Program-made: the position numbers and the translations under genes
Notes under the pieces: generated by a model
Told to the model about the DNA's origin: nothing
What the model saw: the letters and a program-made list of their open reading frames with translations, nothing else
The model's database searches: none
Part shown: positions 43,601 through 53,600 of the stretch, piece by piece
Numbering within the stretch: position 1 is the stretch's first letter
Layout: the number at the start of each line of letters is the position of its first letter
Assembly (NCBI GenBank): GCA_016858145.1
Contig: JAEHOE010000198.1
Coordinates: forward strand, 106,717 to 170,716
Direction of reading: 5' to 3'
DNA from: Edaphochlamys debaryana
Lineage: Eukaryota; Chlorophyta; Chlorophyceae; Chlamydomonadales
Length of the DNA: 64,000 nucleotides

Positions 43601-46600
43601 ACCCGTGTGACAAAAAACGTGTCCGACAGATCCACCGCGGCCCAGGGCTGGGGGTGGGGCGAACGCGGGGGGGCAGCGTGGGGAGCTCGGTGGTGAGGGG
43701 AAATGGTGAGGGCTGGGACCGCGGAGTTGGGTAGAAGTTTGGGGGAAGAGAGGCCCGGAGGTTGGGGTTGGGGCGTTGTTGGGATATGTTGGGGGCTTGG
43801 GCTTCACCTCCCCTTCCCCCCTCCCTCCCCCCCCCCCCCCCCACCCTGTAGTCGCCCGGCCCCGAGCTGTAGTAGCTGCCCGTGCCATTAAGCTTGCCTG
43901 GGCGGGGGGGGGCGGGAGAGGGCGGGAGTCAGGGGTGCGAGGGTAAGTGCGCGGCCGCCGTGGCTCAGGACTTCCTAACGGCCATGTGGCTTCGACCTTG
44001 GGGTGCTACGACGGCTCGCCTGCATGGCTTCATATGCCCCAGCCCTGACCCGTATCGACTCCGTCCCCCACCCCCAAGGCCCCCCACCCCCACCCCCAAG
44101 GCCCCCCACCCACCCCCACCCCCACCCCCCACCCCCACCCCCACCCCCCCCACCCCCCACCCACACCCCCACCCCCCACCCCCCACCCCCACCCCCACCC
44201 CCACCCCCACCCACCCCACCCACCCCCACCCCCACCCCCACCCCCACCCCCACCCCCACCCCCACCCCCACCGTCAATGAGGGCGGTGGCGTTACAGGTG
44301 GCGTTGCGGCAGGCTGTGGAGGCCCAGGCGCGGCGGAGGACGATGGGCCCCGGTACGGGGGGCGGGTACGCTGCGGGGGGAGGAAGGGGTGGAAGGGTGT
44401 AGGAGAGATAGAGTTGCTGATGTCAGGGGCAGGGGTTTGGGCAGGAACATGTATAGTATATGTAGAGGGTACAGGGTGAAGGGGGGGTCTACCTAAGGGT
44501 CTATCAAACCGGCCCAATAGCGGATGTACAGATGCGCTGCCGCTGCGCTCACCGCAGACCCGGCCTGTGCGTTGTAGACGGTGCCGGGGGGCAGCTGCGT
44601 TGAAGAGGTGGGTGGGTGGTGGGTGGGTGGGTGGGAGGGGGTAGGGATTGGGGAGTCCGGGGAGCGAAGAGGGCGAGGGTGGTGCGCCCGAGGGCTGCCA
44701 ACCGAGCTGCTGGCCCCCTGCCCCCCCTGCCCCCTGCCCCCTGCCCCCTGCCCCCTGCCCCCTGCCCCCTGCCCCTGCCCCCTGCCCCCTGCCCCCTGCC
44801 CCCTGCCCCCTGCCCCCTGCCCCCTGCCCCCTGCCCCCTGCCCCCTGCCCCCTGCCCCCTGCCCCCTGCCCCCTGCCCCGGGCCGCCATGCGCCTTTCAC
44901 CCTGACCTCCCCGCCCCCCTTGAGCACTCTCACCAAGCCGTACGCCTGCTATGCATTACTAAGGGCATGTGTTAGGTGTGACTCACATGAACCCGAATGC
45001 CTGCAGCTCCACCAGGTTGATGGCGCTCTCGGTGGCGTTGGGGGAGTCGGCGGGGTGGAAGTTCTGGAGGGACAGGTACCTGGGGGAGGGGGGTAGAGGG
45101 GGGACAGGGGGTATAGGCGGGGCGTGGTGGGGAGGCACCCGTGAAAGGGGCGGGAGGGCGGGCGGCAGACGGCGCGCGGGCACGAGCTCTTCGGGCGATC
45201 GAGCGAAAGGCAGGAGCGGGGTGGCAATGGAAAGCGAGGAACAGGTGAGGCGGGGCGTTGGGGGGCTCTTCCAAAGCGGCCCCGGCAACACAGCGCTCCC
45301 ATCTCGGGCACCCACCTGCCCACGGCGGGGGCGGTGAGGTTCACCGCCAGCATCCCCCCGAGGGGGATGGTCGCGGTCTGGGTCCAGACGCGGGGGTTGG
45401 AGGCAAGGGTGGTGTTGGCGACGCGGACCCCGCCCAGGCGCACCTCAGCCTTGGCGAGGCGGTTGGCGCAGCAGTCTGGGGGCGGGGGTGGGGGTTTGGG
45501 GGGGTTAGTAGTAGACGGGCGTGCGTGTGTGGGCAGCACCCCCTCCTGCTGCTGCTGCTCTGCCTCGAGCTTACTTACCACAGCTCCTGGGCCCAACGGC
45601 GCACGCAGGTCCTACTCCTCCTGCCCCTACCTCCGGCCGCAACCCCTGCCCCTCCCCCTTCCTCCCACCCCCCCCCTGCCCTGCCCCCTGCCCTGCCCCC
45701 CTGCCCCCTGCCCCCTGCCCCCTGCCCCCTGCCCCCTGCCCCCTGCCCCCTGCCCCCTGCCCCCTGCCCCCTGCCCCCTGCCCCCTGCCCCTGCCCCTGC
45801 CCCCTGCCCCCTGCCCCCTGCCCCCTGCCCCCTGCCCCCTGCCCCCTGCCCCCTGCCCCCTGCCCCCTGCCCCCTGCCCCCTGCCCCCTGCCCCCTGCCC
45901 CCTGCCCCCTGCCCCCTGCCCCCTGCCCCCTGCCCCCTGCCCCCTGCCCCCTGCCCCCCTGCCCCCTGCCCCCTGCCCCCTGCCCCCTGCCCCCTGCCCC
46001 CTGCCCCCTGCCCCCTGCCCCCTGCCCCCTGCCCCCTGCCCCCTGCCCCCTGCCCCCTGCCCTGCCCCCTGCCCCCTGCCCCCTGCCCCCTGCCCCCTGC
46101 CCCCTGCCCCCTGCCCCCTCCTGCCCCCTGCCCCCTGCCCCCTGCCCCCTCCTGCCCCCTGCCCCCTGCCCCCTGCCCCCTCTCGCCCTCACCCCTGCGC
46201 TGCCAGATGGCCAGGCTCGACACCACCGCCGTCCCCCCCAGGTCCAGTGCCGCCCAGGGGTAGTAGTCGTTCAGGTCAGAGGCGAAGTAGCCCGTGGTGC
46301 TGGGGGGGGTGGGGGAGGGGGGAAAGGGGGGAGGGGGGAGGGGGGAAGGTGAAGGGGGAGGGGGTTGAGGAGGGGGAGAGGGGGACAGGGCAAGGGGCGG
46401 GGGTTGAGGGAAGGGGACGCTTCACTATCATGCTTTGCAGAGCCTTAGCAGGGCGACCGGATTGCCCCGCCTCTTGTGAGTCTTGCCCCGTCCTCCCCAT
46501 CTTTCACCCCGTTTCCCTCCCCCTCCCCCCCTCCCCTCCCCTCCCCCACTTGAAGTTGTCGTCCACCAGGCGGCTGGCGTTGCCGCAGGTGGGGGTGGCG

Positions 46601-49600
46601 CCGGTGCAGGAGCCTGGGGTGGGGGTGGGGGTGGGGGTGGGGGAGGGAGGGGGCCGGGGGAGGGGGCTGGGTAGGCCGGCCGGCAGCCAGTGTCGTCCAA
46701 GGGGCTGTGAGGAGGCTGAGGCCACGCCGCCGCCGCGGCCAGGTGCACGGTGGTCCCCGGGGGCCGCCGGCCGCTCGGCGTCAAGGGCAGTGGGCGGGGT
46801 TGCACACGCCCCTTTCCCGGGTTGCACCCCCAGTGCGTGGCCTCCCCCTGCCGAGCCCCCCGCCTGTCCCGCCCCTTGCCCGGCGCCGTGGTTCCCCGGC
46901 GCGTGGCTGCTGTCCCCTTTCCCCCGGCCACCCTCGCTGAGCCTCCCTCTGCCCGACCCCCGACCCCCGACCCCCCCCCCCCGGTGGCTCACGTGAGACG
47001 GATGAGGACCAGGCGGGCTTGCGGAGGGCCAGGTTGATGTGGGGGTAGACTGGGAGGGAGGGGGGGGGGGGGGGGGGGAAGGGGCAAGGGGAGGGGGATG
47101 GTGTGTGGCAGGGGTACCGTGCAGATTTGGAAGGTTGGGGGCGGCGGGCCCTGCGCGCGGGGGCTGGCTCGCTGCCTCACGCCTCCGGGCCCCCCGGCAG
47201 CGGTACCTGCACCCGCGCATCTCAGGTTGTGCACTGCGGAAGCAAGGGACCCTCGCCGCGCCCCCGCGGCTCACCACAGGTGTTGCGCACGACGGTTGCG
47301 CCGGGGGGGCAGCTGCAGTGGGGAGTAGTTGCAAGGAAGAGGATCAGGAAGGGGATGCAAAGATCCGGCCACAGGGCCGTAGCGCTGGACGCCAGTCATC
47401 TTGGGGCGGGTCAGGCCCAGGGCGGGAGCAGGCGGGGGCAGGATCCCAGCAAGAGCACGCAGGAGCGAGCGAGGCCAGGGACGGGGGTTGGGGCGGCAAC
47501 GGAGCACAACGGCTTCCGCTTGCAAGGTGCTGTGTGCTGGCATCAAGCTATGCAAACCTCTCTCTCAGCCATCCATCCACCGGAGACGTCCCGCACCTGC
47601 ACATGTAAGACCCGATAAGGTTCTTGCCTGCAAGCGGGGAAGGGGGGGGAGGAGGCCATCGGGGGTGGTGAATAGGAAAGAAGAGTGGTCAGGGCGAGGG
47701 CCCAAGGGGTGATGAAGCGCCAGAGTCAGCGGATGGCCCCCCGGTGCATTTCACACTTGCCCCCCCCCCTTGCATACACAGACAGCCCACTGGCGGTGGC
47801 GCTCCCCTCCCGAGCAACCCTGTCCGACAGCTAGCGCCCTCACAGGTCGCGCCAATGGGGCAGGGGGACGGCACACGCTTGCACTGGGGGGGCGCGGGGG
47901 GTACACGAGGGGGAACAACGGGGGGAAGGTTGATACCCCCTCCACGCTGAAGGCTACTCGTGTGCCAGATCCAAGCGTCCCACACTGTGACTGGACACGT
48001 ACGCACGCGGGGTGCCCGCCCACCAAGCCCTCGTCACGCACCTCTGCTCTTCACCTTCCCCCTGCCCCCCACCTCATCCACCTCCACGTCCACGTGGTCC
48101 CACACCAGTCACGTGTCAAACCCGCACGCCCCGCCCCCAGACCCCTCCGTCCCCCGCTTCCTCCCCCCCCACCTCGTCCACGTCCACACAGGTCTGCAGG
48201 TCCTCACTGTACACTAGCCCGGCGCTGGGGGGGGATGGGGTCAGGGGAGGGGTCAGGGGGGGGGAACCAGGCGGGGGGGCACGTGAAACAGAGGGACGGG
48301 TCTGCACTGGGGCCCCAGACCCCCGGTGGCGAGGACGGAGGCGCGCACGGCAGCGCTGCTGGCTGTCTGTCGACTGCGCAACGGGCGGGGCTTTGAGTGC
48401 GACACGGGCGATGGAGCGAGCGGATGCCACATGGCCCGAACGCCCCCTGGCTCCGCCCTCCCGGTCCTCCCCGACTCCTGTGTGGCTCGCAGAGTTGCAG
48501 GGGCAAGCCCGTGACGTGGGTTGCTTGGCCCCAGCGTGCAGCGCTGTGACCCGGGGGGGTCCTTCGAGTGTTAGCACCGAGGACATTGTGGCTCCCTCCT
48601 GCCCTGCCTCCCCCAGCCCTTGGCGCCCCTCGCCGTGTCGTGCTCACCCAAAGGCGGGGGGGCAGGTGCACTTGTAGCCGCCGATGGTGTTGGTGCACCT
48701 ACGGGCGGGGAGGGGGGAGGGGGGATTGGGAGGGTGAGGGAGGCGTGCATGCGTGTGCACAGTGCCCGCCGGGCCCCTTGGTATCTGAAGCTTCAGCGCC
48801 AAGCAATGGGTCAGCCCCGTCGACGTTGGGGCCCATAGCCCACTCACCGTGCGCCCGCACCGCTGGGCTCAGGCAAGGTTGGGAGGTGGGCGCAGGAGGG
48901 GGCAGGTGAGGGACCAACGGGGAAGGTGGGTGGGTGCGCGAGTTCGTGGGGTGGGCACAGCGGCAGCACTGGTGCAAGGTGCCGAGCGGCACTTGCGGCG
49001 GGCAAGCCCAACGCCCCAAGCAGTCTGCGGGCTCACCAGGGGTCGTAGGCACTGGTGCACCTGCAGTGCAGCAGCGCCGGGTGCACGCGGCAGGGCACGC
49101 GGTCGAGAAAGGGTCTGGATACAAGGCGTCTTGACTCAGGGGCCAGGGAGCTCGCAAGTGGACGTGAGCAATCAGTGTGGGGCTTGAGAGGTGGGAGCAG
49201 GGGCGCGGACTCAGGCACGCAGGCAGCGGAGCGGACGCGCGGGTGCAGGGTCCAGGGGGGCCACCCGGGGGGCCAAGCCGGGTGTCGGGGTGCTGGGGTG
49301 TCCGCCGGCGGGCCACGCATGGGGGGACCCACCCCGAAGCAAGCACCCACTACCTTATTAGCGGAGGTGCTCACTCGTTCACGTCGCGGCACGTCTTGCT
49401 GCCATAGTCATAATAGTAGCCTGCGGAGAGACACAGCACGAGGTTCTTAACACCGGTTTTTGCGCCGTCCCGAGCCCTTCTGGGGTGGGTAGGGCGCACG
49501 TACTCGAGTCCGAGAGTCAGAGGCACCTCAACCGACGGCGGAACGGACGACAGTTTCCGCGACGCACCTCGAGCATTGCAGAGGCAGCTGTATCCGAAAG

Positions 49601-49958
49601 ACAGGGAGAAGCAGGTCGAGTTTGCACCGCAGGGGCTCGGACGACTACAATCTGCGGGGGCGGGCCGTCCGAGCATGAAGAAACAATCAGCGCTGTCCTC
49701 TGCTGACGATAACAGCTGATGTTCTCGATTATGGGCTTTGGGCAGTTCGGGACCACGGCAAGCTTTGCCGCCCGGCATGGCCGCCCGGCTGATGCACCGT
49801 GCGTGCAAGCCACAGTAGTAGCACCAGGTAGCCCCAAGCTAGGGCTCCACACTCAAGGACTCACAGTCGACTTGTGCGTGCGCTCCACGCAACAGGAGAG
49901 CGCCGAAGACAAAGCTCGCCCAAACCGTCGCGCCGGTCGCGTCGCGGCGTCGCACCAT
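40686..49958 (-). CDS. Secreted EGF-like and triple F-type-lectin-like protein
   Basis: Twenty-nine exons, about 646 aa. Exons: 49958-49865, 49651-49568, 49420-49375, 49060-49037, 48862-48848 (15 nt), 48698-48648, 48224-48173, 47883-47844, 47627-47597, 47312-47275, 47049-46993, 46613-46550, 46299-46193, 45475-45316, 45079-44987, 44594-44553, 44370-44272, 43897-43845, 43647-43581, 43361-43264, 42926-42865, 42748-42656, 42402-42359, 42093-41998, 41838-41715, 41542-41455, 41246-41215, 40991-40932, 40713-40686. A signal peptide (FVFGALLLRGAHA) leads EGF-like repeats, at least one Ca-binding type (DVNECTSAYDPCGAGARCTN). Three modules of about 140 residues follow, each with AW.SS, PW.A.DL, R-x-D-C-C-A-x-R-L and RYLS.QN, ending in AELQAFGF-like strands; R-x-D-x4-R is the F-type lectin (fucose-binding) signature. 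Exon 44594-44553 breaks frame: its six-C run should be five or eight. Likely extracellular matrix or surface lectin. Confidence 0.8.
43146..43279. repeat. Exon-intron junction present three times in the lectin-like gene
   Basis: The junction CACCTGCATCCACACAGG (43261-43278, end of exon 43361-43264) recurs at 43201-43217 and 43146-43162 with one or two mismatches, both copies deeper in the intron and both keeping the donor-like GGTGGG/GGTC. Confidence 0.75.
44064..44271. repeat. (CCCCCA)n hexamer tract, about 200 bp
   Basis: Intronic between lectin-like exons 44370-44272 and 43897-43845. In transcript sense it is (TGGGGG)n starting right at the splice donor. Confidence 0.9.
44553..44594 (-). 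other. Frame-breaking linker exon in the lectin-like gene
   Basis: The equivalent exons 47312-47275 and 42402-42359 enter in phase 2 and leave in phase 1, with a Cys at each end. This exon is 42 nt, one too long or two too short for that, and has a homopolymer of six C at the point where its equivalent has seven. Five or eight C would restore frame and the final Cys. This is either a base-calling error or a true frameshift. Confidence 0.6.
44713..44879. repeat. (CCCCCTG)n heptamer array 1
   Basis: About 24 units of a 7-bp repeat inside the intron between exons 45079-44987 and 44594-44553. In transcript sense it is (CAGGGGG)n. Confidence 0.95.
45675..46182. repeat. (CCCCCTG)n heptamer array 2, about 500 bp
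   Basis: About 70 units with a few truncated ones fill most of the 717-bp intron between exons 46299-46193 and 45475-45316 of the same gene. Sense strand (CAGGGGG)n gives regular G5 runs suited to G-quadruplexes and a CAG trinucleotide every 7 bases. Confidence 0.95.
48069..48187. repeat. Duplicated exon-intron junction in the lectin-like gene (EGF exon)
   Basis: The junction CCCCACCTCGTCCACGTCCA (48168-48187, end of exon 48224-48173) recurs near 48069-48088 with two mismatches, about 100 bp into the intron. Confidence 0.65.
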
Positions 49959-50615
49959 CTTGATTGTGGTATTGTTCAGTGCGGTCTGCTACTCGCAAGT
50001 AAGTCTGTAAGTGTGTGATGCTTTATACTAAAATGCACCTGCATGCGGCCCTGTCCTGTCTCCCAGGAACTTCGATTGCCTGACTCTTCGACGAGCTCAG
50101 CCACAAGTATCTGCATACGCGGCATATGTTGCACCAGTCGTCACGTAGCTGCAAACAAGCGGCCGTGATGCCGTTGATTGTGAAGTTTGCCTGGAGCCGG
50201 ACCATGACAAAAGCCAACCGCCGGAACGTAACCACCCTAGAGCCGGGCCGCTCGTGTCCGGGCCTCGGGGGGCCTGCGGTACCACGCCCTTCCCCTTAGC
50301 GTCCGGGCCTGGGGGGGCCTGGGACGACCACGCCCTTCCGCCTGGTGACTCGCCGCCTCCTGCCCCGAGTGGTTGCTTTGAGCGGTTAGGACTCCTTTCG
50401 ATTGTTGCGTCTTGCAAGGCATTCCGGCCTCATGATTCCACCACTTCCGCCCCCGCCCGCCCTCGCCCCACCCTGCATTCCCCGTAGTGCATCACCGCCC
50501 ATTGACGCCCCGCCCCCATCAACGCCTCCCCCCTCGCCCTCCTCGCCCCCCCTCACCCGTCCGCCTGCCCCTGCCCCGCCCCCGCCACCCTCCCCCCTCT
50601 CTGCTCCGGTCCCTG
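49959..50615. other. Intergenic: 3' flank of the coiled-coil gene, promoter of the lectin-like gene
   Basis: Both neighbours are on the minus strand. An A/T-richer stretch at 49960-50200 fits a promoter. No exon supported. Confidence 0.5.
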
Positions 50616-53600
50616 CTAATCTCTCTCCCGCTCCCGCTGCTGCTGCTGCGCCGCCCGCGCCTGCAGCTCCTGCACCGCCGCCACCTCCCTCAGTAGCGAC
50701 TGCAGCTCGGACCGGGTGGCGGACACCTCGGCCTCCTTGGCGGCAAGGGTGGACTCCCTTGGGGGTGGGGTGGAGGGGGGGGAGGTGGTAGTGGGTGCGG
50801 GCGTGGCGCGGAAAGGTTGGGGGTGGGGTTGCGGGCGCGTGGCGTGGTTGGGGGTGAGGTAGGGCGGAGGTGCAAGCAAGGCGGATGGGGCGCAGGCAGC
50901 AAGGGATACGGTAACGGGTGTGGAGGGCTGGGTTGCGGCTGCGTTGCTCACTCCGCTGCCGTGCGGCTGCTGGCCAGCGCCCGGGGAGAGCCCTGCGCCC
51001 CCACCCCCTGCGCACACACACACACACGGGGGAGTCCCAGCCCCCCCGTCCCCACCTACCCACGCAATACCCCCCCGCACATATACACACCAAGCCCCCC
51101 CGCCCCCGGTTCTCACCACCTCCTCCGCTCCACGTCCGCCTGCACCCCGTGCAGCGACTGAGTGTCGGCCAGCACCGCCCGCCACCGGGACTCGCGGACG
51201 GCCTGGGGTGGGTGGGGTGGGGGGGGGGGCGTGGGAACGAGGTGTGTGAGAATGTGAAATGGGGTTGGGCAGGTACGGGGGTCGGGGAAGGCAGCGGCGG
51301 GAGGAGGGCAATGCCCCAGGCCTGGCTCCCTCGCAACCCTTCTGCGCCCGTCCTTGCCCTGACCTGCCCATCCGGCCCCCCTCGCTCCCGGCCCTCCCAA
51401 AACTCCGCCCCCAACCCCCAATCCCAATGCCCCCTCCCCACCATTTCCCTCGCCATCTCGTCCAGCCGCCGCTCCATGGCCGCGAAGGCAGAGGCCTCGG
51501 GCGACCACCCCCCTCCCCCGCCCCCCCCTGCGCCCCGGGACCGCGCCACCGCCAGCTCCGCCTCGAGGGCCTCGCAGCGCTGCTGCGCGGAGCGGAGCTC
51601 CTGGGGGGTGGGGGTGGGTGGGGGAAGGGGGGTGGGGGTGGAGGGTAAAGGGGTGGGGAGGAGGGGAAGGCGGCAGGGAGGAGGTGGCGGGTGGGGAGGG
51701 GAGGGGTGGGGTGAGAGCGCAGGGGAAAGGGAGGGGAGGGGAGGGTGGGGTTGGGTGCCCGTCTGGGGGGGCAACAAGACCCCCAGAGGTTATGCCGACC
51801 ACATGCCTATGGCCTGCCGTCTCGTGCGATGGCCTGTCCGGCTCCATCACCCCCTCCCCCCCCCCTTGCCTGGTCCAGCGTGGCCAGCCGCTCCTGCCAC
51901 TTGAGCCCCTCCCGGTAGGCCACCTGCCGTTGGTCGGGGGGGGGGGGCGAGGTCGAGGGAAGAGGCGGGTCACGCCTCAACCCTCCACACAAGTCACGTT
52001 CACCCCACAACCGACCCTGCCCTCCCCGCACCAAGCTTGCCCGCGCCTTCTGGCACTTCCAACACGCTCGAGCACAACCCCCCACTCACGCGCCCCCACC
52101 CCACCCAGCCCCGTGACCCCACCCACATGCGCCCACCCCACCCAGCCCCGTGACCCCACTCACGCGCCCCCACCCCACCCAGCCCCGTGACCCCACCCAC
52201 ATGCGCCCCCCAGGCCCAAGGCCGCCTACAGGCCCCGATCTTATACTACCCCGCCCTCCTCCCCCCCCCCCACCTCGTCGTGCATCCTCAGCATGTCCCG
52301 CTGGTGCTCCGCCCGCTCGTGCGCCGCCCGCTCCACGGCCTCAGTGGCGGAGCGCTGCACCGCCGCCAGCGCCAGGGCGGAGGCCTCCAGCTGGCGGCGG
52401 AGGGCGGCCAGCTCGGAGGGGTCGGAGGCGGGGGGGGGAGGGGGGGGAGGGGACCGGGCTGCGGGGGGGGGGGGGGTTGAGGCAGGGGGCGGGGGGGCGG
52501 GGGGGAGGGTGGGATAGGAGGGTGCTGGGGTGCAGTTGTGTAAGCGCAATCGACTCGTGCATGCGTGGGCCTCCTATAATCCAACCGTCCATTCCACCCC
52601 CCTCCCTCCGTCCTCACACGCTGCGATGGTTGCCGCCACGGTCGCCCGCGCCTCGTCCAGCTGCTCCCTCAGCGCCGCCACCTCCCGCCCCAGCGCCACC
52701 GCCTGCTGACGTAAGCCGCTGTTCTCAACCGTCAGGTTGCCGCACCGCTCCTCCAACCGCTCCAGCATTTCGGCCGAGGCGGACCCGGGCCCATGCCGGG
52801 ACCCGCCCAGGCCCAGGGCGCTGCCGTCTGAGCTGGCGTCGTGCGGGCCCCCGCCGGCGGGGTAGGGGTCCGGTTGGGGCCCGCGCGGGCCCGCCCCGGG
52901 CCCCACGGGTCGCTCGTCCACCGGGAGGTGGTCGTGGCGGCCCCTGCGTGTGGGGTGCGTGGAGTGCGTGGAGTGCGTGGGACGAGAACACGAAACGGGA
53001 TGGGATGAGGATCCTCCGCACGCAGGCAGCCCCCGAGGTGTGCAGCCGACTTCAGCCGCTACCGCTTACATAAGCCCTCAGCAAAAGGAATCCGGCCCCG
53101 CCCCCCACCTGGGCGGTGCGTGGTGCGGCGCGCTCGCGTGCGACCGGCGCAGGTCGGCCGAGAGCTTGGTCACCCGCGCCTCTGCCTCGCCCAGCTTGAG
53201 GTGCAGCTCGGAGACCTGGGGGTTGGGGTGGGGTGGGTGGGGTGGGGTGGGTGGGGTGGGGTGGGGGGTGGTGGAGGGGGTTGGGTTGAGGGTTGGGTTG
53301 AGGGTGGGAGGAGCTATGGGTTGGGTGCATTAAGGCGAGGGCGGGTGCTGGGGCGTCCATGAGCCTCCGTCCGGCGCGTGTCCCCTGCCCCACCACAAAT
53401 CCCGGCCCCCACTGCTCGGACCTGCTCCCGTTTGCCGTCCTGCAAAGCCCTCTCCTCCCCCCCCCCCACCTGCTTGGACTTCCGCTCCAGCTCCGTCTGC
53501 AGCTTGCGCACCTCCTGCTCGCGGGCCCTGGGAGGAGGGGGATGAAGGGTGTGTGTGTGTGGGGTGGTGGTGGTGGTGGTGGTGGTCGTTATGTGTGTGG

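Noticed and set aside
44648..46263. Long ORFs on both strands coding PCPLPPA or GQGAGGR repeats
   Set aside because: They are the reading of the CCCCCTG array in three frames. A 7-bp repeat without stops is open in every frame; the array lies in introns of the lectin-like gene.
46740..46800. PPGTTVHLAAAAAW reading as a linker exon of the lectin-like gene
   Set aside because: Joining exons 47049-46993 and 46613-46550 directly keeps phase and the domain; adding this piece would interrupt the module.
49371..49808. ATG at about 49778 as start of the lectin-like gene
   Set aside because: No signal peptide. The ATG at 49958 gives a clear one and splices in phase into the first EGF exon.
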